Assembly: GCA_034932485.1 (NCBI GenBank)
Contig: JAYFOQ010000039.1
Coordinates: forward strand, 1 to 28,719
Reading direction: 5' to 3'
Length of the DNA stretch: 28,719 nucleotides
DNA from: Gordonibacter sp034932485
GTDB lineage: Bacteria; Actinomycetota; Coriobacteriia; Coriobacteriales; Eggerthellaceae
The translations under genes and the position numbers were made by a program. This document shows, in pieces, positions 7,714 through 14,905 of the stretch; within the stretch, counting starts at the first letter, position 1; every line of letters begins with the position of its first letter. The notes beneath the pieces were generated by a model that was not told the origin of the DNA, did no database searches, and saw nothing but the letters and a program-made list of their open reading frames with translations.

Positions 7714-8549
7714 GCGACCACCTGCTCGAGCGCTGCGCACGCTTCCCGCACGTTACACACGCCTGACCCCGCGTACGCGCCCTCCGCGGCAAGGCGATTC
7801 ATAAGCGTGGTCGATCGCGGGCAATTAACGCCTATGCGCTTAAGTTCGTCAGAATGCGCGAGCACGTTTGCTGGCGCATCGGCGAAGCGGATGCGCCCCT
7901 CGTCCACAATAACCAGCATGTCGGCGTACTGGGAGAGTAATGCGATCTTCTGCTCCACCACCACAACCGTGGTTCCGTGCTCGCAGGCATAGGCGGACAG
8001 CAGGTCGAACACGCCCTGCGAACTGGCCGGATCAAGCTCAGCCGTAGGCTCGTCGAGCACGAGCACCTTTGGGCGCATGGCCAAGATGGAGGCGATGGCC
8101 ACCTTTTGTTTTTGCCCGCCCGACAGCGACGAAATCACGCGATCGCGCAGGTCGGCGATGCCCATATCAGCCAGCGCACGAGCCACGCGCTGCTCCATCT
8201 CGCCTGTCGGGACCGCGAAGTTCTCCAGACCGTACAGCACCTCGTCTTCCACGATGGACGTGACAAACTGGCTGTCCACGTCCTGGCAGACGCTGCCCAC
8301 CACGCGCGACAGGTCGGTGAGGGCCGTCTCGCAGGTGTCCATGCCGTCGACTACTACCGAGCCGTAGAAGTCGCCCGGATAGCAGTGAGGTACGATGCCG
8401 TTGAGAGCGTAGGTGAGCGTGGATTTCCCCGACCCGGCCGCGCCGGTAATACCGACGAACGCGCCGGGGGCGATAGAGAGGTCGATGCCGCTCATCACCG
8501 GGCGCGTGCCCTCCCAGTATCGGAATGAGAAGTTCGAGATTTCAATCAT
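7710..8549 (-). CDS. ecfA1: ECF transporter ATPase, first subunit
   Basis: A 279-residue ABC ATPase with all motifs intact: Walker A GAAGSGKS (36-43), Q-loop VCQDVDSQ (87-94, an ECF-type variant), signature LSGGQ (142-146) and Walker B VLVLDE (162-167). It pairs with the following gene to form the ATPase heterodimer driving the T and S subunits. The start MIEISNFSFRYW at 8549 is where family members begin, although its ribosome site is weak. A GTG at 8606 would add 19 residues, encoded partly by a heptamer repeat, and is considered less likely. It overlaps the next gene by ATGA and lies 72 bases after the S gene. Confidence 0.91.
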   Translation of the reverse strand: MIEISNFSFRYWEGTRPVMSGIDLSIAPGAFVGITGAAGSGKSTLTYALNGIVPHCYPGDFYGSVVVDGMDTCETALTDLSRVVGSVCQDVDSQFVTSIVEDEVLYGLENFAVPTGEMEQRVARALADMGIADLRDRVISSLSGGQKQKVAIASILAMRPKVLVLDEPTAELDPASSQGVFDLLSAYACEHGTTVVVVEQKIALLSQYADMLVIVDEGRIRFADAPANVLAHSDELKRIGVNCPRSTTLMNRLAAEGAYAGSGVCNVREACAALEQVVA

Positions 8550-8562
8550 GGGGATGCTTTCT

Positions 8563-8597
8563 GTCGCAGGTCGCAGGTCGTAGGTCGTAGGTCGTAG
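8563..8597 (+). repeat. 7-bp tandem repeat, 5 copies, between S gene and ATPase gene
   Basis: Five back-to-back heptamers fill 8563-8597: two copies of GTCGCAG, then three of GTCGTAG, then a partial GTT. It lies in the 72-base spacer between the S-component stop and the first ATPase start, within the mRNA of the ECF operon, and immediately before the ATPase ribosome-binding region. Confidence 0.85.
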
Positions 8598-8621
8598 GTT
8601 GAACACCCGGAGGTTGGGACG

Positions 8622-9245
8622 CTAGCGCTTCAGTACTTTCTTTAGAGGCATCGCCAGCACTTGCACGAGGATGGCGTTGAAGGTGGCGGTACCAAAAACG
8701 ATGGCGGCGTAAGTGGCGAGTGCAACCATCACGTCACCACCGGTGGATACCACGTTAATATAGATGGCGAGCAGGGCGAATGTGCCACCAGACACCACCG
8801 TGGAAAGAAACGTATTCACGAGCGGGTTGAGATCGAGCCTGCCACCGATGTTCATCGGAACCTTAATGAGCAGGCCGCACGCAAGCGCGCCGAACAACTC
8901 GGAGGGAATGTTCAGTAGCGGCGTAGCATTCAACATGGGCACCTGACAGATAAAGCCGGCCAACAGACCGATGATGAGCGCCTGTCCCACCTTCGGCCTC
9001 GTAAGAATGATGGCTAGGCAGTACATTGCAATAATGAAGTTCGGCTTCATGCCCATAGACGAGAGCAGCGAGCCCACCGTAAGCTTGAGCACCGCACCGG
9101 CCGCAAGCAACACGGCGATGAGAATGAGATCCTGGGTGGTGAGGCCCGCCTTCTTCTGCGGTGCCGCCACGTCGCGCTTGCGACCCTGATTCAAAGTTGC
9201 TCCGACCGTCTGGGTTGCAACCTCCCGCTTGATCTGCTCTGTCAT
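8622..9245 (-). CDS. ECF transporter S component, TrpP-like (predicted tryptophan-binding)
   Basis: A 207-residue membrane protein with about five to six hydrophobic segments after a polar, probably cytoplasmic, N-terminal tail (residues 1-36). The segment SMGMKPNFIIAMYCLAIIL and the following NIPSELFGALACGLLIK resemble the TrpP tryptophan-transporter S components of Firmicutes (GMKPD then MMFLGIIL, and an IPN then KP region). Start ATG at 9245 follows AAAGGA. It heads an operon with two ATPases and a T component and lies behind a T-box whose specifier and bulge fit tRNA-Trp, independent support for tryptophan as substrate. The gene symbol trpP is not applied because the resemblance was judged by eye. 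Confidence 0.8.
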   Translation of the reverse strand: MTEQIKREVATQTVGATLNQGRKRDVAAPQKKAGLTTQDLILIAVLLAAGAVLKLTVGSLLSSMGMKPNFIIAMYCLAIILTRPKVGQALIIGLLAGFICQVPMLNATPLLNIPSELFGALACGLLIKVPMNIGGRLDLNPLVNTFLSTVVSGGTFALLAIYINVVSTGGDVMVALATYAAIVFGTATFNAILVQVLAMPLKKVLKR

Positions 9246-9388
9246 GATACTCGTTCCTTTCTTGGCGGAAATCCCCGCCGGTCACTACCCCTTATCGGGG
9301 CTTCTGGTTTGCCGGCACGAACTTCGCGGAAGAGAACGCTTGCTTCGCCTTCAGGGTGCGCGCGACTACCGCCGCACGTGCGCCGCAA

Positions 9389-9428
9389 ACAAAAAAGACC
9401 TGTCCTCTAGTGATAAAGGACAGGTCTT
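9389..9428 (-). terminator. T-box regulated intrinsic terminator
   Basis: On the minus strand AAGACCTGTCCT (9428-9417) pairs perfectly with AGGACAGGTCTT (9406-9395), giving a 12-bp stem, and is followed by a T-run (TTTTTT ending near 9391). It lies directly after the T-box sequence and before the S gene, so it is the off state of the riboswitch. The antiterminator would use the 5' flank of this stem. Confidence 0.9.
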
Positions 9429-9705
9429 ATACCTGCGGTGCCACCTTTATTGGCTCTGCGAACAGAACCCTCTTACGAACATGCCAACACATGTTCTGCC
9501 CTTAACGCAGGCTCACGGTCCAGATACTCGGTTGTTGCTTGGCTACATTTGCACGCCCCACGCAACTCCCTTTCCCCTTTCCCTCGGCGATCCATTTACC
9601 ATTTAGCTTACTGCGGGAATCCCAGCTACGCCCGCTCTCTGTGAGTGCTCATAATGGCTTGATTTTCGCCTCATCGGTTTCAAGGTATTAAGTTGTGGCC
9701 CGTAC
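9389..9705 (-). promoter_or_regulatory. T-box riboswitch, predicted tRNA-Trp specific
   Basis: The leader carries the conserved antiterminator core AAAGGTGGCACCGCAGG (9448-9432) with the bulge UGGCACC (9443-9437). The variable base C in UGGC pairs with a G discriminator, which tRNA-Trp has. Stem I is visible: GGCGA (9670-9666) pairs with UCGCC (9590-9586), the AGAGAG element is at 9640-9635, and UGG followed by A (9594-9592) sits next to the base of Stem I where the specifier codon belongs. A 12-bp terminator follows. Uncharged tRNA-Trp should stabilise the antiterminator and switch on the ECF operon. Class assignment is firm; the specifier is a structural reading by eye, and a second UGG (9601-9599) is nearby. 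Confidence 0.88.
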
Positions 9706-9734
9706 TTTAACACAACGGAACCATCCGTTGTCAA
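9706..9734 (-). promoter_or_regulatory. Promoter of the T-box / ECF operon
   Basis: A perfect -35 TTGACA (9734-9729) is followed after 17 bases by GTTAAA (9711-9706), or after 18 by TTAAAG, as a weaker -10. Transcription would start near 9699, just ahead of the T-box. The -35 starts only 8 bases after the stop codon of the upstream protease gene on the same strand, and no terminator separates them. Confidence 0.65.
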
Positions 9735-9742
9735 GAAGTTTT

Positions 9743-12700
9743 TCAGCGGTCGCCTCCCGACATAGGGAAAAACCACCTCCCGCGCCGACGCAATACCGTT
9801 GTCGCCAGCAGGCAAGCCGAAACCACACCAACAAGCGCCATGAAGAAAACTAGGGGGACACCGATGCCGTCGCCGGTAGAAGCGAGCGGTTTCGCTGCTA
9901 TATCTGCACTCGGCAGCACAATCGGCATCGGGTCGGGATCTGGCTGCGGGTCGGATCCTGATCCAGGATCCACCGCCGGGGTGAAGCGTGCGCTCAACAC
10001 CACATCAGACGTGACCGACTGCGAATAGCTCGCCTTATCGCCCACCAGCATACCCGCACCATCGTACCAACCGCTAAACTCGTAACCTGCAGACGCCACA
10101 GCGTTCCAGGTGACCGTGTCACCCAGCGCCACATGCTCTACCTGCGAAGAAGCCCCCACATCCGCGCCGGCCGAGGCGCGCGTCATCGTCCGCAATCCAG
10201 CGCCGTACGTCACCTCCACCGTGCCGCCCGCGCTCGCCTGCGCGCTGGCTACATGATCGTTCGCCATCAACGACACTTCCTCAGGCAATCGGTATAACGC
10301 AGTTGTAGGCTGGCCCTGCACATTCTCGCTTTCCGCCAGCACGTAGTACGTTCCTTGAAAAAAGCACGCCGTAGAAACCGCCGCCGAGCCGTCCCCCGGA
10401 GCGCGCACACCCAACGGCGTCCATTCCCCGGTTTCAAGATTCACCTGGTACGTGTCGCCCAAACCCCCAGCCGACGCGCCCGTGAATACCAGCGAGTCGC
10501 CCGTGGCCGCACAAGCCTGACCCGCATACACCGAAAGCACATCCATCTCGTCTTCCCCGAACCGAGGAGCGTTCGCATCGATGGGCAGCACGTCAAACGT
10601 CTGGCCATCATATGTCCCCAACGCCAAAGCGTAAAGCTGCTGGCCGGAAACTTCGTCGACCCCCGCAGCCGCATAGCCTAGAAAACGGAGCTCGTCACCC
10701 ACTGCAACCAGGGGCACCCTAGGCGCGGAGCAAAGCGACCGGAACGAACCACTAGGATCGGATTCGTCGTCCTCGACCACAGTCCCCCCGTCTCCCGTTC
10801 GCGGATTATAGCGCGCGACCCCGCGGGTGCTCGCCCCGCCCGCGTTCAAATACACGTCCCCCTCACAAGCAGCCAAGGCAACTGACCCGAAATGAGCGCC
10901 AGCACTGTCCACGTCACTCCCCACAAAATCTAGCCGTTCGGTATCCCATGAATCAGTTGCGATGTCATACGACACAACCGCCAACAATAACGTGACAGGG
11001 CTTTCCTTGTTGCCGGTTTCCTGGTCGTACTGCACCGTGGCGTACAGCTTTCCGTCGGCATAGGCAACGGTGGTATCCGTCCGGAAGTCCAACACCGTAA
11101 AGCCCGCATCAACCGGAGCTTGGCACGCCGTCCATCCGCCCGACCCCTCGGGGTCGTACGAGTACAGGTAGCGTCCCTTCGAGTCCAAACAGAACAGTCT
11201 ATCGGCCGCGCCCACCAGAATACCTGAGTCAAACCCGACCTCATCTGGAAGCACGACATCGGGCATGTCGGTCACCTTTTGGAATGAGAGATCCTGGCCA
11301 ACCAGGGGAAACGCGTACGTGCCCCGATGGATGGCCGCCCCGTCAGACACCTCCACCACATGACGACCTCCGTCGAGCAAGGCTGACTGCCGAACAATCA
11401 GCCGCAAACCGCTCCTGCTTGCACTCCACAGCGACCTATCCACAACAACGCCGTCTAAGAAGAGCTCGCTCACCCGGTCAAGCCGGTACCCCTCCAATTC
11501 GACAGCCTCGCCGTCATCCGATGCGCGCGCACCCCATGTGCTCGGTCGAACCTCGCTCCCCATAGCCACGGACAGGTCGAGTGCGCCACTCGAAGCGGTC
11601 TGCTTCGGATTGCCACGTTGATCCCAGTTGCTTGCGCACGCGGGATAATCCCCCGATGCCGCATCATGCAGTGGCTTCGTCCCTCCCACGATGCGCCCGC
11701 GCACCTCAAGTGCCGATGCGTCGGGATAGACAGACGCCACCAACCCGATAGCGCCCGCCACTAAAGGACACGCCATTGAGGTGCCGCTGGAATACTGATA
11801 ACCCAACCCATCGGGGAACCCGATACCAAAATCGGTCAGTGTGAGCGATGCCACTCCAGTCCCCTCAAGAACCGCCGCCACTTCTACGCCAACACGAAGA
11901 GTATCGACATTCCGAATACTATCGAATGCCTCCTCGCTTGCAAGTTTTGCAGGCTGCCCACCCAGGTTGTCGACGAGAGCAACCACTTGACCATCATTCA
12001 GAAGATTGGATCCCTCCTCGCTCAGCAACAACGGCCATGCGGCCGCGTACGTCGCGGCGTTGGCGCTCGCACCGCTTGCCGCAACGCCAGGAAGAACGGA
12101 AACGCATACCTGGCTCGCCTGTTCCCACGTCATACCCTTGAAGGGATTTTCTATACGCCATACCACGCCGACATACTCATCCTTAGTCATATCTTCAACG
12201 GACACCCCCAGCGCTTCTCGCCCGTCAAGGCCAACGGTTGTCGTTGTGTCCAGCCGGGATTGATCGGGCTGCGTGCCACTCGCATCTCTCAATGCAACCA
12301 CCGCACCGTTATTATCGATGTCCACCATGGAATGGTAGTACAGCGAATGTACACCCGGCGTTCCAGCGTTCTCGTCAAGCGCCTTGGCCACAGCAGGCTG
12401 GAACGTGTTTTCAGCAACCGTGGAAAGCATGACCGAGCCCGGTGCCGTCACATCAACGGCGTACGCATCATGGCTGGTGTACGATGCATACGCACCCTGC
12501 AGAGACGTTGCAGCCACCATGAGAACATAAGGGCTTTCCGACAAGCCGTAAGATACCTTGCCGTCGATGACTGAATTTGCACCGATGTTGTCGTTGCCTG
12601 CAGCGAACACCGTGAGAACACCCGCGCGCCCCGCTTGATTGATGGCGTATTCCACCACCGGAGACAAGATGCCGCCCCAAGAGTTGCTGGCGGCCACCAC

Positions 12701-13861
12701 GTTTTCCCCCGCCAGTTTCGCACGTAACAGGAACTCATACGAGGCAAGCACAGCACCGTCGTTCATATTGCCGCCGGTTTCCGTGCCACCTATCCTGAAC
12801 GCCATAATCTTCGTCTTCGGAGAAACACCCGAAATACCTATGCCGTTTCCACTGGTCGCGGCCATGATGCCGGCACAGTGCGTACCGTGGGAGTCTTGCG
12901 CTTCGGGAGAGGAGTCGTCGTCACCCGAGACGAAATCGTAGCCGTGCGAGCCCGCGTTTCCGGGAACCCCGTCAATGGTTCCGGGATTGCTCCACATCGC
13001 AGCTTTGAGATCTTCGTTGTTGTAATCCACCCCGTCGTCCAACACGGCAACAATGGTTTCCGTACCGCTTTTCGCCTGTTGATATGCACTGGCGAAGTCG
13101 ATATCAGATTCAGCAGCAGTACCCGCCAAGAAGATGTTGTTGTCGAGCGACCACTGAAAACGCGCCAACGGATCATTCGTTGTCACGGGCTCAGCCCCGT
13201 TGACAGACAGCACGTCGGTGCCGCCGACAACCACTTCGGCAACTGTCGGGCTTGTGGCATCGGCCCCTTCAACCGCCGCACCCGTCAACACCGTTACACC
13301 TGCGGCGTCGGCCGCGGCGAGCGGCGCGTCCGTCGCAAGCTCGCGCACGTAGTTTGGCGCAACCGCCACAACGCCCTCCACGTCACCCAAATCCTCCAGC
13401 AGAGAGGCCGTGCTTGCGCCCGCCTTCGTCACGCGCAGGATGCGCGCATCCGATTCGCTGCCTTGATCTGCGGATTCATCGGCAAGCGCGAAGGTGCTCA
13501 CAGTTTGCGCCGACGCAGTGTCCGACTCGGTAGCCACCGCATCAACGCCGGAAAAATCCCAAGCATCCTCCACCGAGAACCCCGCAGCCGCCATCGGATC
13601 CACCGTATCGAGCGAGCGAAAGTTCGACCGCGCCACATCGGCACGGTACACAACCAAGGCCTCGCCTTCGACATACGGACCAACAGCCAGCAACATCTCG
13701 GTCGAAACCGTAGTATCATCTACGGCCGGCATCTCCTCACCATAAGCCGGCGCGAGAGGTAGTAAGCCCACAACCAGCATAAACGCACACGTTGCTGCCA
13801 TAACGCGGCGAAATGGAGAAAACGGGAAGCCGCCACGTCGAAACGAAAAGCACTGTCGCAT
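9743..13861 (-). CDS. Secreted, cell-wall-anchored S8 (subtilisin-like) serine protease
   Basis: A 1372-residue exported protein. The start at 13861 (MRQCFSFRRGG) follows GAAGGA; a longer in-frame start lacks this. Residues 1-41 form a signal peptide (FRRVMAATCAFMLVVGLLPLAPAYG). A propeptide-like segment spans about 60-175. The triad is complete: Asp275 (AVLDDGVD), His325 (DSHGTHCAG) and Ser695 (SSGTSMACP), with oxyanion Asn423 (AAGND). Between Asn423 and Ser695 there are about 270 residues against about 65 in subtilisin, so roughly 200 are inserted. The C-terminal half contains probable beta-propeller repeats and one InlB-type repeat (AGYEFSGWYDGAG). It ends with LASTG (1326-1330), a hydrophobic helix and an RRRGR tail, a LAxTG sorting signal of the class E sortase type. 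Substrates are unknown. Confidence 0.93.
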   Translation of the reverse strand: MRQCFSFRRGGFPFSPFRRVMAATCAFMLVVGLLPLAPAYGEEMPAVDDTTVSTEMLLAVGPYVEGEALVVYRADVARSNFRSLDTVDPMAAAGFSVEDAWDFSGVDAVATESDTASAQTVSTFALADESADQGSESDARILRVTKAGASTASLLEDLGDVEGVVAVAPNYVRELATDAPLAAADAAGVTVLTGAAVEGADATSPTVAEVVVGGTDVLSVNGAEPVTTNDPLARFQWSLDNNIFLAGTAAESDIDFASAYQQAKSGTETIVAVLDDGVDYNNEDLKAAMWSNPGTIDGVPGNAGSHGYDFVSGDDDSSPEAQDSHGTHCAGIMAATSGNGIGISGVSPKTKIMAFRIGGTETGGNMNDGAVLASYEFLLRAKLAGENVVAASNSWGGILSPVVEYAINQAGRAGVLTVFAAGNDNIGANSVIDGKVSYGLSESPYVLMVAATSLQGAYASYTSHDAYAVDVTAPGSVMLSTVAENTFQPAVAKALDENAGTPGVHSLYYHSMVDIDNNGAVVALRDASGTQPDQSRLDTTTTVGLDGREALGVSVEDMTKDEYVGVVWRIENPFKGMTWEQASQVCVSVLPGVAASGASANAATYAAAWPLLLSEEGSNLLNDGQVVALVDNLGGQPAKLASEEAFDSIRNVDTLRVGVEVAAVLEGTGVASLTLTDFGIGFPDGLGYQYSSGTSMACPLVAGAIGLVASVYPDASALEVRGRIVGGTKPLHDAASGDYPACASNWDQRGNPKQTASSGALDLSVAMGSEVRPSTWGARASDDGEAVELEGYRLDRVSELFLDGVVVDRSLWSASRSGLRLIVRQSALLDGGRHVVEVSDGAAIHRGTYAFPLVGQDLSFQKVTDMPDVVLPDEVGFDSGILVGAADRLFCLDSKGRYLYSYDPEGSGGWTACQAPVDAGFTVLDFRTDTTVAYADGKLYATVQYDQETGNKESPVTLLLAVVSYDIATDSWDTERLDFVGSDVDSAGAHFGSVALAACEGDVYLNAGGASTRGVARYNPRTGDGGTVVEDDESDPSGSFRSLCSAPRVPLVAVGDELRFLGYAAAGVDEVSGQQLYALALGTYDGQTFDVLPIDANAPRFGEDEMDVLSVYAGQACAATGDSLVFTGASAGGLGDTYQVNLETGEWTPLGVRAPGDGSAAVSTACFFQGTYYVLAESENVQGQPTTALYRLPEEVSLMANDHVASAQASAGGTVEVTYGAGLRTMTRASAGADVGASSQVEHVALGDTVTWNAVASAGYEFSGWYDGAGMLVGDKASYSQSVTSDVVLSARFTPAVDPGSGSDPQPDPDPMPIVLPSADIAAKPLASTGDGIGVPLVFFMALVGVVSACLLATTVLRRRGRWFFPMSGGDR

Positions 13862-14044
13862 ACGTATATCCTTCGATAGGAAACCCCTGTAATCCAAAAC
13901 CAGCAGCAACCGGATCGGATTTTCTTTTCCCAGTATACCCTGCCCCCGCCTTCCAAGCAGTCACACATGAGTCCACATCAGAGCCAACGGCAACGCCAAA
14001 AAATCAACGGCCGCCCTTCTCCTTTAAGCCCTCGACACCGACGG
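13862..14044. other. Spacer between protease and tetR genes (same strand)
   Basis: This spacer contains the protease ribosome site. TATACT on the minus strand (13937-13932) is a possible -10 for the protease, but no matching -35 was found. No terminator for the tetR gene was seen. Confidence 0.35.
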
Positions 14045-14695
14045 CTAGAGACAAGACGCGCCCGAAACCCGGTCCCCCGCCGATAAATAGGCCATAACGA
14101 GATGGCGCACGTCGGTTGCCGAAGGCTTGCTGTCGCCACAAACGTGCAGCATCGAGCGCGTGCGCGCAAGGCCGATAGCCGTCGACGAGGCCACGAGCGC
14201 CTCCTCGTCCACCAGTTGATTTGAGAGCATGCGCCGCTCCGGATGTTCAGACAGATAGGAGCGCAGCGCAGCAGCAATGGAGTGCTGCACGGCCAACAGG
14301 TCGCGTTGTCCCTGGAAGAACAGCTGAGGCATGGAGCGCAACACCTCACGACGCAGTGCCACGATATCCTCATCCACGCCGGAAGCCATACTTGCGCCCA
14401 CGATGCCTACAAGCACATCGAGATAGCACGCCTCGTCGTGTTCTTCGAGTATAGCAAGCAGGTGCTCGTCGTTTGGAAACGTGTCAAAACGCCCCATAAC
14501 GGCCGAAGCTTTCGAGGGAAAGTAGTTAAAGAAGGTTTTTTTGGATATTTCGGCACGCGCGCAGATATCTTCCACGGTCACGCCATCATAGCCTCGCTCG
14601 GTGACCAGTTCGAGCGCCGAGCGCTCCACAGCGAGCCGGGCTTTGAGCTTTTTGCGATACCGCAAGCCTTCGGTCGACGGCTGAATCTGTTCCAT
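14045..14695 (-). CDS. TetR-family transcriptional regulator (MFS exporter repressor)
   Basis: A 216-residue protein with an N-terminal TetR DNA-binding domain at about residues 18-70. The recognition helix region is VTVEDICARAEISKKTFFNYF, split here as GYDGVTVEDICARAEI and SKKTFFNYFPSK. The C-terminal domain is helical and probably ligand-binding. The start at 14695 (MEQIQPSTEG) is chosen because GGAAGG precedes it; a start 24 codons upstream has no such site. It diverges from an MFS drug exporter with 210 bases between them, which hold an imperfect dyad over the exporter's -10, so it most likely represses that exporter and itself. Confidence 0.88.
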   Translation of the reverse strand: MEQIQPSTEGLRYRKKLKARLAVERSALELVTERGYDGVTVEDICARAEISKKTFFNYFPSKASAVMGRFDTFPNDEHLLAILEEHDEACYLDVLVGIVGASMASGVDEDIVALRREVLRSMPQLFFQGQRDLLAVQHSIAAALRSYLSEHPERRMLSNQLVDEEALVASSTAIGLARTRSMLHVCGDSKPSATDVRHLVMAYLSAGDRVSGASCL

Positions 14696-14784
14696 AATGC
14701 GCGCTTCCTTCCCCTTTTTGCGATGTGCCGTTTCGGTGCAGGATATCATACCTTTTCTTGCAAACACTTTTCTTTTACCAAATG

Positions 14785-14810
14785 AATATTTATACTAGGT
14801 GTAAATTATT
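14785..14810. promoter_or_regulatory. Candidate operator and -10 of the MFS exporter
   Basis: AATATTTATAC (14785-14795) and GTGTAAATTATT (14799-14810) form an imperfect dyad (one gap and one mismatch). TATACT (14791-14796) lies inside it and is a good -10; the best -35 18 bases upstream (CTTTTC, 14767-14772) is poor, which fits an activator- or inducer-dependent promoter. Assignment to the divergent TetR is by position only. Confidence 0.45.
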
Positions 14811-14825
14811 CCATCCGCATAAACG

Positions 14826-14870
14826 GGCATCTTTGAAGCCGGACCCTCCAGCGTCCTCTTCGAAGATGCC
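14826..14870 (+). promoter_or_regulatory. 13-bp stem-loop in the MFS exporter leader
   Basis: GGCATCTTTGAAG (14826-14838) pairs with CTTCGAAGATGCC (14858-14870) over 13 bp with one G-U pair and a 19-base loop. TTTG follows. The stem ends 35 bases before the start codon. It could be an attenuator or an mRNA-stabilising structure; the short T-run makes it a weak terminator. Confidence 0.6.
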
Positions 14871-14905
14871 TTTGTTACCGGCACATATCGAAAGGAACAG
14901 AGTAT

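Noticed and set aside
8549..8606. GTG start at 8606 for the first ECF ATPase
   Set aside because: It would encode a repeat-derived N-terminal extension absent from the family, and the ATG at 8549 gives the normal N-terminus.
12878..13762. Plus-strand 294-residue open frame opposite the protease gene
   Set aside because: It is fully antisense to the well-supported signal-peptide/propeptide/catalytic region, is Arg/His-rich without a recognisable domain, and reflects GC-rich shadow coding.
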